Assembly: GCA_963794185.1 (NCBI GenBank)
Contig: CAWCDM010000126.1
Span: forward strand, 1-64,000
DNA length: 64,000 nucleotides
DNA from: JAMXLO01 sp963794185
GTDB taxonomy: Bacteria > Pseudomonadota > Alphaproteobacteria > Acetobacterales > Acetobacteraceae
Direction of reading: 5' to 3'
Shown: positions 9,955-18,894 of the stretch, piece by piece
Numbering within the stretch: position 1 is the first letter of the stretch
Layout: every line of letters begins with the position of its first letter
Translations under genes and position numbers: made by a program
The notes under the pieces: model-generated
The model's database searches: none
Seen by the model: only the letters and a program-made list of their open reading frames with translations
Told to the model about the DNA's origin: nothing

Positions 9955-10404
9955 CTACTTCGCCTTCTCGTCGATCAGTCGCGCGATCCGGCGCAGGGCC
10001 AGCAGGTAGCCCTGCGTGCCGAACCCGGCGATCACGCCATCGGCGCGCATGGACACGAAGGAGTGGTGGCGGAATTCCTCACGCTTATGGACGTTCGAGA
10101 TGTGGATCTCGATGACCGGCGGGTCGAACGTGTTCAGGGCGTCCAGGATGGCGACCGAGGTGTGGGTGAACGCCGCCGGATTGATGACGATGCCGCCGGC
10201 GGTCTCCCGCGCCTCGTGGATCCAGTCGATGATCTCATACTCGCGGTTGCTCTGGTGGAAGCGGAGCTCGAGTTTGAGCTCCTTGGCCAGGGCACGGCAG
10301 TCCCGCTCGATATCGGCCAGCGTTTCGTGGCCGTAGATGTGCGGCTGACGCTTGCCCAGAAGGTTCAGGTTCGGGCCGTTCAGCACGCAAACGAGCCGGC
10401 TCAT
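9955..10404 (-). CDS. aroQ: 3-dehydroquinate dehydratase, type II
   Basis: Interconverts 3-dehydroquinate and 3-dehydroshikimate in the cytoplasm as a dodecamer of small subunits. 149 aa, normal length. Every active-site residue of the type II family is present at the canonical position: N12, R19, Y24, N75, H81, H101, R108 and R112. The start ATG at 10404 overlaps the stop of the upstream transporter gene (ATGA). Type II enzymes serve both biosynthesis and quinate catabolism; the neighbours (transporter, dehydroshikimate dehydratase) favour the catabolic role here. Confidence 0.95.
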   Translation of the reverse strand: MSRLVCVLNGPNLNLLGKRQPHIYGHETLADIERDCRALAKELKLELRFHQSNREYEIIDWIHEARETAGGIVINPAAFTHTSVAILDALNTFDPPVIEIHISNVHKREEFRHHSFVSMRADGVIAGFGTQGYLLALRRIARLIDEKAK

Positions 10405-11810
10405 GCGAGTGCCCTCGGTGACCCCGCAGCAGCAAGAGTTTGGGCCCGCAACCGGTCGTAGTCCTGCTTGTCCACGGCAACCGCGCCTGGGTCGCCGAGG
10501 TCGTTCAGGTGGACCCGGTAGGTCTCCCGGGCGCTCCAGGCGGCGAGCGCCGCGACGATGGTCACGGCGAAGGTGATCGCGCCGATCGTCAGCGGGATGT
10601 TTGTCGAGCCGGGCGGCGCAACGGTTGCGAAGAGCGCCGGAAGCAGGGCGGTGATGGTCGTCCCGACGTTCTGCGAGATCGCCATCGCCGTGACCCGGGT
10701 GCGCGTCGGGAAAAGTTCGGGGTAGAAGCTTGGGAATATCGCGTTGTAGCCTTGGTAGACAATGCCCCACATCAGCAGCGACGTGACGATTGCCAGCGGC
10801 ACGTTCCTGATGCTGATGGCGTAGAGGTAGACGAACGAGAGCAGCCCCGCGCCTAGCGCACCGATGATGACCGGGGGCCGGCGGCCGATCCTGTCCGACA
10901 GGTTGCCGACGAAGGGGATGACGATCACCGCCACAATGTTGCCCAGGACGGGTATCCACAGATACACGTCCTTGTCGAAGCCGATCCCGTAGGCCGCCTG
11001 CACGGCATAGGCTCCGCCGAACACCGCGGCGACCACCGGGATGACGTTCATCAGGGCCATGCAGACCACCCGGAGCATGTCCCTCCAGCTGTATTCGAAG
11101 GCCTGGATGATCGGCGAGCGCGGGACCGCGCCGTGCTCGCCCTCTTCGGCGAAGGCGGGCGTTTCCGCGACCTTGCGGCGAATGATGTAGCCCGCGACGA
11201 TGACGACGAAGCTGAGGAAGAAGGGGATGCGCCAGCCCCAGGACCGGAACGCCTCGTCGGGCAGGTAATGCGCGAGCGGCAGGAAGACCGCCGCGGCGAG
11301 GATCTGTCCGGCCTGCACGCCCTGGAGGCTGAAGCTGGCGTAGTAGCCGCGGCGGCCGAACGGGGCGTGCTCGAGGATCATCGAACTGGCGCCGGAGATC
11401 TCCCCGGCGACCGCGAAGCCCTGGATCAGACGCAGTGCGACCAGCAGGACCGGCGCCAGGATGCCGGCCTGCTGGTAAGTCGGCAGGAACGCGACGGCCA
11501 TCGTCGAGAAGCCCATGAGGAACATGCACAGGAGCAGCACGGTCTTGCGCCCGTGGGTGTCGCCCCAATGCCCAAGGAAGAAGGCGCCGATCGGCCTGGC
11601 GACGTAGCCGACGCCGTAGGTTGCCAGCGATGCGATGATGGCGACCTGCGGGTTGTCCGAGGGGAAGAAGACCTGGGGGAAGATCAGGGCCGCGGCAGAG
11701 GCGTAGATGAAGAAGTCATAGTATTCCAGCGCCGAACCGATCCAGCCGCTGGCGGCTGCCTTCTTCGTCTGGTGCGCGCCGTGTGGCTCATGTTCCATGG
11801 GGCCAGACAT
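10401..11810 (-). CDS. MFS transporter, metabolite:H+ symporter (MHS) family, probable shikimate/quinate permease
   Basis: 469-aa inner-membrane protein. It opens with the typical MHS signature (SGWIGSALEYYDFFIYASAA), followed by YVARPIGAFFLGHWGDTHGRK between helices 2 and 3 and GEISGASSMILEHAP in the middle. The start at 11810 is chosen because GGAGG precedes it directly; an in-frame start at 11903 lacks one. First gene of the operon with aroQ and quiC, so import of quinate, shikimate or dehydroshikimate is a reasonable inference; close MHS relatives also carry alpha-ketoglutarate or benzoates. Confidence 0.85.
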   Translation of the reverse strand: MSGPMEHEPHGAHQTKKAAASGWIGSALEYYDFFIYASAAALIFPQVFFPSDNPQVAIIASLATYGVGYVARPIGAFFLGHWGDTHGRKTVLLLCMFLMGFSTMAVAFLPTYQQAGILAPVLLVALRLIQGFAVAGEISGASSMILEHAPFGRRGYYASFSLQGVQAGQILAAAVFLPLAHYLPDEAFRSWGWRIPFFLSFVVIVAGYIIRRKVAETPAFAEEGEHGAVPRSPIIQAFEYSWRDMLRVVCMALMNVIPVVAAVFGGAYAVQAAYGIGFDKDVYLWIPVLGNIVAVIVIPFVGNLSDRIGRRPPVIIGALGAGLLSFVYLYAISIRNVPLAIVTSLLMWGIVYQGYNAIFPSFYPELFPTRTRVTAMAISQNVGTTITALLPALFATVAPPGSTNIPLTIGAITFAVTIVAALAAWSARETYRVHLNDLGDPGAVAVDKQDYDRLRAQTLAAAGSPRALA

Positions 11811-12061
11811 TTCCGCCTCCTCCGTTGTTCCTTGGCCGGCATCGTCCAGGCACTTCAGGCAGGCCGGCGGGAGAAATCTGTATCGCCGGGCTGTCCACGG
11901 CAAGCCTGGCGCGCGGGGCTGCTTTCAGGCAAACCGTCAGCACCTTGCCTCAACTTACACCAACGGTCCGAACCGACGACGTTCTGTTACCGCTCGTTTG
12001 TTCCGTCATGGCCGGGCTTGTCCCCATCGGCATCAGGATAAGCGATGGCCAACGCGGAATT

Positions 12062-12199
12062 CTCCCCCTCCCCTTGCGGGAGGGGGTTGTGGGGAGGGGT
12101 AGCACCAGCACAAGGCAAGCTGGTGGCATAAGTGCCAGGCTTGACTTCATGCCGCCTCTCCCCTCCCCCCAACCCCCTCCCGCAAGGGGAGGGGGAGGA
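12062..12199. repeat. Large inverted repeat, family 3 (CCCCTCCCC type)
   Basis: Lies in the 555-base gap 11811-12365 between two operons. Arms of about 38 bases (12062-12100 and 12156-12199) begin CTCCCCCTCCCCTTGCGGGA and pair over nearly their full length; the spacer is about 55 bases. This arm type recurs between genes in many proteobacteria. No gene is recognised in the rest of the gap. Confidence 0.8.
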
Positions 12200-12365
12200 C
12201 TTTTCTCCAGCGTCATCCTTAACCTGATGCTTATGGGGCTTGTCCCGGCCATCCCCACCAGCGCCGGTGCCGTGACGGACGGTCGGGACTGATCCTCGGA
12301 TCAAGTGTCCGGGGACGGCCATTACGTTGCGGGAACGGCGCCTCCAACCGAAGCATTAGGCTCGA

Positions 12366-13202
12366 TCAGCCCTTCACCGCGGCGGCGGTTAGGCCCTTGA
12401 TGAAATAGCGCTGGAAGAACACGAACAGGCATGCGATAGGGATCGTCGCGACGGTCGATGCCGCCATCGCCGCTCCCCACATTGGCTGCCGCTGATAGGG
12501 TTGGCTGAAGTTGGTCAGGCCGACCGCCAGCACATTGAGCTCGCGGTCCTGCACAATCACCAATGGCCAGAGAAATGCGCCCCACGACCAGATGAACACG
12601 ATGATCGCGAGGCTGGCCAGCGCGGGCACGAGAAGCGGCATGACGATGCGAAGGAAGATGTGGAATTCGCCGGCGCCGTCGACACGTGCGGCCTCGAGCA
12701 GCTCATCCGGCAGCTCGGCGGCGTATTGCCGCATCATGAACACGCCGAATGCGTTCATCATGCCGGGAACGATGAGGCCGGCGTAGCTGTTCTCCCAGCC
12801 GAACGCCTTGATCTCGATGAACAGCGGCACGACGAGCACCTGAAACGGGATCATCATCGTGGAGATGACGAAGAAGAACAGAAACGTGCGGCCGGGGAAG
12901 CGGTACTTGGCAAAGCCGAAGCCGGCCAGCGCACCGAAGAAGACGGTGACGCAGACATGCACGACCGAATAGGCGGTGCTGTTGAAGAAGTAGCGCCACA
13001 ACGGCGCGAAGTCGGCAGCCTCGCGAAAGCGGGCGAACCACTGGAAGTCGTGCGGCAGCCAGTGGATGGGGATCGCCTGGATTTCTTCCTCCGCCTTGAA
13101 GGCAGCGGTCACCATGAACCAGATCGGGAACGCGAAAAGGATCGCGGCGGCGAGCGCGATCAGAAACAAGACCGGACCTGCGCTGATGCGACGCCGATGC
13201 AT
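12366..13202 (-). CDS. Carbohydrate ABC transporter permease, MalG/UgpE type
   Basis: 278-aa inner-membrane permease with six hydrophobic segments. Visible landmarks are the first helix (FLIALAAAILFAFPIWFMVTAA), the N-x-T-A-Y-S start of the transmembrane core (FNSTAYSVVHVCVTVFFGAL) and the EAA loop ELLEAARVDGAGEFHIF that docks the ATPase. The ending FFQRYFIKGLTAAAVKG is the standard end of the family. Last gene of a three-gene operon; no ATPase gene follows. Confidence 0.92.
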   Translation of the reverse strand: MHRRRISAGPVLFLIALAAAILFAFPIWFMVTAAFKAEEEIQAIPIHWLPHDFQWFARFREAADFAPLWRYFFNSTAYSVVHVCVTVFFGALAGFGFAKYRFPGRTFLFFFVISTMMIPFQVLVVPLFIEIKAFGWENSYAGLIVPGMMNAFGVFMMRQYAAELPDELLEAARVDGAGEFHIFLRIVMPLLVPALASLAIIVFIWSWGAFLWPLVIVQDRELNVLAVGLTNFSQPYQRQPMWGAAMAASTVATIPIACLFVFFQRYFIKGLTAAAVKG

Positions 13203-13203
13203 G

Positions 13204-14088
13204 TCAGGCCGTTCGGCGATTGAACCAGAGTTGCGCCGCGGTCACCGTCAGGATCATCGCGAACATCACCACCGATACCGCCGCGGCATCGCCCATGCGG
13301 AAATACTGGAAGCCGTATTTGAGGACCAGCAGACCCAGCACCAAGGTCGAGTTTGCCGGGCCGCCGGGATCGGGGCTCAGCACATATTGCAGCGTGAAGG
13401 TCTGAAAGGCGTTGATGGTGCTGAGCGCCGCGACCAGCACGGCCGTGCCGCGCAATTGCGGCAACTCGATATGCCAGAAGGTGCGCACTGCGTTGGCCCC
13501 GTCGATATGCGCCGCCTCGCGCAGCTCCGGCGGAATGCCGGCAAGACCGGCCAGCCAGATCATCATGAAGAACGGAATCACCGCCCAATCGTGCACCACG
13601 ATCATCGACAAAGGTGCGAGCACGGTATCGGCCAGCCAGCGGATTTCGGAAATGCCGCGGAACGAGCCGACCAGCCAGGTCATGATCCCATTTGGATGCA
13701 GCAGCATGCGCCAGACCACCGCGATCACCACGACCGGCGGCAGCACCGGCAGGAAGAAGGTCGCCTTGAGGATGTCTCGACCGCGGAAGGCCTGGTCGAA
13801 CAGCAGCGCGGCCAGCAAGGAGGCCAACCAGACCGGAACGGTGCTGCCGGCGACGAATACCAGCGTGTTGTCCAGCGCCGTCAGGAACAGGCGATCCGCC
13901 AGGAGGTTGCGGAAGTTGGCAAACCCGACCCATTCCGGAAGGCTGAGCAGGTCATAGTCGGTCAGGCTCAGATAGAAGCCGAACATGACCGGGAAGACGC
14001 TGAACAGCGCGAAGAACCCGACCACCGGCAGGACGAAGACCAGTCCCCACCACTTTCGGTTCAGCGGGCGCTGCCGTATCGCGAACAT
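13204..14088 (-). CDS. Carbohydrate ABC transporter permease, MalF/UgpA type
   Basis: 294-aa permease partner of the next gene. The start at 14088 is chosen because GGGAGG lies just upstream; an in-frame ATG at 14127 lacks this. Family landmarks: LVFVLPVVGFFALFSVFPV, SLTDYDLLSLPEWVGFANF, and the EAA loop ELREAAHIDGANAVRTFWHI. The final hydrophobic segment ends with FNRRTA. The stop is one base from the next start. Confidence 0.92.
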   Translation of the reverse strand: MFAIRQRPLNRKWWGLVFVLPVVGFFALFSVFPVMFGFYLSLTDYDLLSLPEWVGFANFRNLLADRLFLTALDNTLVFVAGSTVPVWLASLLAALLFDQAFRGRDILKATFFLPVLPPVVVIAVVWRMLLHPNGIMTWLVGSFRGISEIRWLADTVLAPLSMIVVHDWAVIPFFMMIWLAGLAGIPPELREAAHIDGANAVRTFWHIELPQLRGTAVLVAALSTINAFQTFTLQYVLSPDPGGPANSTLVLGLLVLKYGFQYFRMGDAAAVSVVMFAMILTVTAAQLWFNRRTA

Positions 14089-14098
14089 TGCCTCCCGG

Positions 14099-15366
14099 CT
14101 ACTTCGCCATCGCCTCGGCGCGCGCACGTTCGCGCCGCAGCACCGCGTTCATCTCGTCGTTCACCTGGGGGACCACGCTCGCCACCGGCTCGCCGCCTTG
14201 CACCATTCTGTCGCGGCCGCGCAGCAGCGTATCCGCCACCTGATCGTAGCCAACGACGCGGGGCGAGAATTTCGCCTTCTTGAGTTCGTCGATGAAGACG
14301 GCGCTTGTCGGGTCGGCTTTGTAGGCCGGCAGGTCCATCACTTCCTTGCGGGGCACGAACAGGCCGGCGCCGGTAAACAGGTCAGCCGCATGATCGGTGT
14401 AGGCGCGCGCCAGTCTCCAGGCAGCCTTCTGCGTCGCTGCCGAGGAACGAGCGTTCACCATCATGTAATAGGCATAGGCGTCGAAGCCGTTGTCCGAGAC
14501 GGCGTCCGACCAGCGTGGCGCAAGTGTCACCGTGAAATCGATCCTGGCATCCTTCATCTGCGGGACGCCCCAGATGCCGAAGCTGCATTCCGTCGCGAGC
14601 CGGCCCGCGAGGAACTCGGTGCGGGAGTCGGTATACTGCGGTCCTCCAAGCCTCAGTTTGTTGGCCCAGTCCGCCCAGTACTGCATCACCCGTTGCCCTG
14701 CCGGCGTATCCAATGTCGCCTTGTAGCCGCCTCGTCCACCAGATTTCCGCCAAGCTGGTGCAGCATAGTGCTGGCGGTGAGCCAGGCGGCATTGCGGTTG
14801 GACCAGTTGAAGTCGAAGCCGCGGCGAAGCGGCACGCCATTTGCGTCGCGCTGCGTCAGTTTCTCGGCAACCGCCGGGAAGGCTTCCCACGTTGTGGGGA
14901 AATCGCGATTTGGATCGAGCCCGGCTTCTTGCCAAATTTTGTTGTTGGCGTAGCAGGACCAGTTGCTGACCTCGGTCGGGACGCCATACAGGCGGCCGGC
15001 GAAGCGCGCGCCATCGAACCCGTTCAGATACTGGTTGGTCAGCGCGGCCTCATCGGCGTACCCCATGGCACCGAAGTCGATCGGCGCGAGCACGCGGGCA
15101 TTGTAGTACTGCGCGACCAGCCCGGAGAACTGGTTGAACAGGTCGGGACCCGCGCCCGAGGCGAACGCGGTCAGCAGCTTGGTGCCGTACTCCGCGACCG
15201 GGATCACCTCGTATTGGACCTTGACGTCGGGATTGGCATTTTCAAATGCGGCAATGATCGCCTTGTCGATGGCGATGCGCGGCGGATGCTCGTGCATCCA
15301 CATCTTCACGATGACCTGTTCGGCGCTGGCGCGAACCGGGCAAATCGCGATGACGCAGACGGCCAT
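14099..15366 (-). CDS. Extracellular solute-binding protein, family 1 (sugar type), one frameshift
   Basis: Periplasmic sugar-binding component of the importer formed with the two permeases below. The N-terminal hydrophobic stretch (MAVCVIAICPVRASA) is a short Sec signal, followed by VIVKMWMHEHPPRIAIDKAII and the conserved FASGAGPDLFNQFSG and LYGVPTEVSNWSCYANNKI blocks. The frame changes near 14720, after which the C-terminal lobe (AGRLATECSFGIWGVPQ, YAYYMMVNARSS) continues to 14099. Corrected length about 420 aa, normal. Ten bases separate it from the first permease. Confidence 0.85.
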
Positions 15367-15429
15367 TGCGATACCTGGACTCGCAGCGCATTAATCCAAC
15401 CAGCTGTCGCGGGTCGGCATCTTTTGTCG

Positions 15430-15545
15430 TCATCCCCGCGAAAGCGGGGACCCAGGCTGCAACTGGGTCCCCGCTTTCGCGGGGATGACGATGAGAACGA
15501 AAGGCTGTCCGCAACTGGCACAGTCAATTCGCGGCGAGTCCCAAC
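15430..15545. repeat. Palindromic repeat family 2 copy C
   Basis: Hairpin 15430-15489 (TCATCCCCGCGAAAGCGGGG and complement), then the shared tail CGCAACTGGC ... CGCGGCGAGTCC. Unlike the copies at 6.2 and 9.8 kb it has no extra 18-base units between hairpin and tail. It lies between the sugar-binding protein gene and the end of the dehydrogenase gene. Confidence 0.8.
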
Positions 15546-15613
15546 CACCATTATCATCGTTCCTTCGGCTCGGCCGGTTTCGGCGACACCCACCGCGGGC
15601 ATGCGGGTGTCGG

Positions 15614-17181
15614 CTAGATTTCCTTCCGACCCATCATCCCGGCCATCGCATCGGCCTGTCGGATCGCCAGCGCGACGATGGTCAGCGTGGGATTGCATGC
15701 CGCGCCGCTGGCGAACTGGCTGCCATCCGAGACGAACAGGTTCTTGATGTCGTGCGCCTGCCCCCACTTGTTCACCACACCGTCGCGCGCGTTCGTGCTC
15801 ATGCGGTTGGTGCCGAGGTTGTGGGTGCTCGGATAGGGCGGAGTGGGGAAGGTGCGCACTGCCCCGACAGCCTCGTAGATGGCCGCACCCTGCTGGTAGG
15901 CGTGATTGCGCATCTTCTCGTCGTTCTCGTGGTCGTCGAAATGCACGCTGGCCACCGGCATGCCGTTAGCGTCCTTCACCTTCGGATCGAGCGTGACCCG
16001 ATTTTGCTCGCGCGGCATGTCCTCGCCCACGATCCACAGGCCCGCCATGTTGGGGTAGTCGTCGATTGCGCTGGTAAAGCCGCGGCCCCAGGCGCCCGGA
16101 TTGAGAAACGCCGCCATGAACGGCAGCCCGAGCGACAGCGTCTCCAGCTCGTAGCCACCGACGAATCCGCGCTTCGGATCGTTGCGCGATTCGTCGCGCA
16201 CGATACCCGCCATGGTCGTGCCGCGATACATGTGCACCGGCTTGTCGAACACCGCATAGACGCTGCCCGTGGTGTGACGCAGGTAGTTGCGGCCCACCTG
16301 CCCCGAGCTGTTCGCCAGCCCTTGGGGAAGCGCGGCGATGCACTGTTCAGCAGCAGGCGCGGGCTCTCCAGCGAATTTCCCGCCACCGCGACCACGCGCG
16401 CCTTCTGCCGCTGCTGCTTGCCGTTCGCATCGACATAGACCACGCCTGTAACCTTGCCTTGCGCATCATGCTCGATGTGCGTGGCCATCGCGTTCGGCCG
16501 GACCTCCAGGTTGCCGGTCGCCTCGCCCTTCGGGATCTCGGTATACAGCGTCGACCACTTGCCGCCGGACTTGCAGCCCTGGAAGCAGAAGCCGATCTGC
16601 TGGCAGGCGCCGCGACCATCGCGCGGCTGGCTGTTGATCGACATATTCCCGGTGTGCACCTCCTTGTAGCCGAGCTTGCGGGCGCCGGCTTCCAGCACCT
16701 TGAAGTTGTTGTTGCCCGGCAGCCGCGGGATCCCATTCGTTCCCGTCGTGCCCATCTTGTCCTCGGCCTTCGCATACCACGGCTCCATCTCGGCGAGCGT
16801 GACCGGCCAGTCGAGCAGGTTCGCACCCGCGACGTTGCCGTACGTGCTGCGCGCCTTGAACTCGTGCTCCTGGAAGCGCAGCGAAGCGCCAGCCCAGTGC
16901 ACCGTCGAGCCGCCGACCGACTTGACGATCCACGCCGGCAGGTTGGGAAAATCGTGCGCCACGCGCCAGGAACCCGACGTGGTGCGCATGTCCTTCCAGG
17001 CGAGCTGGGTAAAGCTCGCCCATTCGTCGTTGATGAAATCCGGGATCTCATGGCGTCCGCCGGCTTCCAGGATCACCACCTTGACGCCCTTCTGCGCAAG
17101 CTCGTTGCCGAGCGTGCCGCCGCCGGCGCCGGAGCCGACAATGCAGACCACGGTGTCGTCGTTCAGATCGAATGTCGCCAT
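15614..17181 (-). CDS. GMC-family oxidoreductase, gluconate-2-dehydrogenase flavoprotein type (one frameshift)
   Basis: FAD-dependent alcohol/sugar dehydrogenase, the catalytic subunit of a membrane-linked three-part dehydrogenase. The FAD site VGSGAGGGTLGNELA lies near residues 14-30. Further landmarks are GGSTVHWAGASLR, CQQIGFCFQGCKSGGKWS, and the C-terminal GMC_oxred_C blocks STHNLGTNRMS and NLFVSDGSQFASGAACNPT with the conserved Asn. One frame change near 16315 separates the two parts. Start at 17181 after GGGGAGG. Corrected length about 522 aa. No signal peptide is seen; the Tat signal sits on the partner subunit, as is usual. Confidence 0.88.
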
Positions 17182-17192
17182 CGTCGCCTCCC

Positions 17193-17744
17193 CTACGCCT
17201 GCGGCAGCCAGTCGATGTCGTTGAAGCCCCGGTTGATGTAGCCTCCCTTGTCGGCCGATGCGCCCTCGTAGCCGAACTTCGGCCAGATCTCCTTGTTGTT
17301 GTACAGGCTGACCAGCAGGTCGCCGCGCAGCTTCTGGAACAGCGCGCCGTGCTCGACGCCTTGCAGCAGCACGACACGGTCGGTCTCCCACGCCACCATC
17401 AAATAGGGGCTCTTGTGGTGCTGCTGCGCGGCGGCATCGAGTTGCGCCACGCCGTCCTCGACCATCTTCTCGAAGGCCGCGTCCTGCCCGGCCTTCGCGT
17501 CGTACCCCGCCACCGCCTGCACGTAATAGACATCGGCGAGCCGGTCATGCGGGTAGATATCGCGTGCCAGCCGGACCAATGTCGCCATGGTGTGCGGCTT
17601 GAGGTTCTTGGCTTCCTGCGCCCAGGCCGCCTCCGCGCCGATGCTGATGCCGGCGGCCGCCACGGCGGCGGCGGGAACCGCGGTCGCACTGCCGCGCAGG
17701 AACACGCGGCGACTGACCCTGGTGCGCCTGTCCACTTGCCTCAT
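17193..17744 (-). CDS. Gluconate 2-dehydrogenase subunit 3 family protein (Tat-exported)
   Basis: 183-aa small subunit that carries the flavoprotein to the periplasm. A textbook twin-arginine signal is present: SRRVFLRG then an Ala-rich core and AWAQ. The mature part shows the family blocks LVRLARDIYPHDRLADVYY and the C-terminal GYEGASADKGGYINRG. The start at 17744 is chosen because GGGAGAG lies six bases upstream; an in-frame codon 24 bases earlier would place that site inside the gene. It ends 11 bases before the flavoprotein start. Confidence 0.9.
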   Translation of the reverse strand: MRQVDRRTRVSRRVFLRGSATAVPAAAVAAAGISIGAEAAWAQEAKNLKPHTMATLVRLARDIYPHDRLADVYYVQAVAGYDAKAGQDAAFEKMVEDGVAQLDAAAQQHHKSPYLMVAWETDRVVLLQGVEHGALFQKLRGDLLVSLYNNKEIWPKFGYEGASADKGGYINRGFNDIDWLPQA

Positions 17745-17807
17745 GTTCGTCTCTCCCTTTGTTATCAATTTTGGGTTGCCCGGTTTGGCTGTCCGGATTG
17801 CCGTTGC

Positions 17808-18203
17808 TCAGCGATAGCGGCCATGACGCTGCAGCACCTCGATGCGGTAGCCGTCGGGGTCCTGCAGGAAGAAGAATTTCGCCATCAGGCTGCCGTCGCG
17901 ATGGAATTCGCGCATCGGGGTCGGCGTCAGCCCTTCTGCCGTGACCCGCGCATGTTCCGCGGCCAGATCATCCACCGCAAGCGCGATGTGGCCATAGCCG
18001 TCGCCAAGCGAATAAGGTTCGGTCCGGCCGTGATTGATCGTCAGCTCCAGCTCGAACGCGCCGGTTTCCGCCAGCAGATAGACCAGGGTAAATCCGTCGA
18101 AGGCGAAGCGGTCGGCGATCCGCATGCCAAGAGCGCGCTGGTAGAAATCCACCGAGCGCGTCTCGTCGAGCACGCGGATCATGGTATGGATCGGTTTGGC
18201 CAT
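17808..18203 (-). CDS. Glyoxalase I / VOC-family protein (lactoylglutathione lyase-like)
   Basis: 131-aa single-domain VOC protein. The four metal ligands of glyoxalase I appear at the expected positions: H6 (IHTMIRV), E53 (ELELT), H72 (GYGHIAL) and E122 (YRIEVLQ); FYQRALGM is also typical. The expected reaction is isomerisation of the methylglyoxal-glutathione hemithioacetal. Its start overlaps the stop of the cytochrome gene (ATGA), so the two are coupled. Assignment to glyoxalase I rather than a related VOC enzyme is likely from the ligand set. Confidence 0.85.
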   Translation of the reverse strand: MAKPIHTMIRVLDETRSVDFYQRALGMRIADRFAFDGFTLVYLLAETGAFELELTINHGRTEPYSLGDGYGHIALAVDDLAAEHARVTAEGLTPTPMREFHRDGSLMAKFFFLQDPDGYRIEVLQRHGRYR

Positions 18204-18582
18204 CAGTGCTGATCCTTCAGCCACGCGATGATGGTGCGGCGGATCGCCGGGTCGTCCTGGTGGTACAGCATCACCGAGCCGGGATCAGCCGTTGTGGGCT
18301 GCTCAGCCAGGCATCGAGATGCGTGTCGTCCCAGTCGAACGCGGTCCGTGCGAACCCGGCCGAATAGCGGAACCCGGCCAACGTGCCGGCCTTGCGCATG
18401 TAGACGCCCGCCAGATTGGGTCCCTGCCGGGGCGGGGCACGCGGCTCCACCGTGTGGCAGGTGCCGCGCTGGTTGACGAACAGGCTCGCTCCGTCCTGCG
18501 GTGCGGCCTTCGGCAGGTCGAACGGCAACTGCGCGCGCGCCATCGGCCATGCTCCCGTCGCCAGCAGCAGGCACGCGGACAT
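18203..18582 (-). CDS. Small class I cytochrome c-like protein, heme motif damaged, one frameshift
   Basis: Short secreted protein (about 126 aa) with a signal peptide (MSACLLLATGAWPMARA) and the layout of a monoheme cytochrome c: GASLFVNQRGTCHTVEP, GPNLAGV, AFDWDDTHLDAWL, and the methionine region DPGSVMLYHQDDPAIRRTIIAWL. The expected CxxCH reads RGTCH: the first cysteine codon TGC is CGC. The frame also changes near 18290. Either could be a sequence error or decay. Its position next to the dehydrogenase genes fits a role as electron acceptor of that complex. Confidence 0.7.
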
Positions 18583-18894
18583 CCGCCATGCTATCTCGGT
18601 CCCTTGCGTCCAGCAGACGGCAGGGAGCCGGCGCCCCGCCGGCCGGTATTCCAGGTTGGCATTTCCCCCATGAACGGTCTTTTCGCCTGTCCGAGGGCAG
18701 ATTAGCTGCCGATCCGTCTGACCAGCAACAGCCGTATTGCCGACAAGCCTGGCAAAGCCGGTCGCGCTTCTCGAGGGCATCCAGGCCGCCGCCAGATCGT
18801 CACGACACCGTTACCTTGGGAATGCGGGACGATCCTGAACTCGTAGATTGAATGCGCGTTGGCAACGAAGCCCGCGGGTACGGGGGGCATGACT
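18583..18894. other. Intergenic region without recognised gene
   Basis: Divergent spacer between the cytochrome c operon (-) and the first response regulator (+). It holds the ribosome-binding site of the latter (CGGGGGG at 18881-18887). No repeat or RNA structure stands out; both transcription units must start here. Confidence 0.6.
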
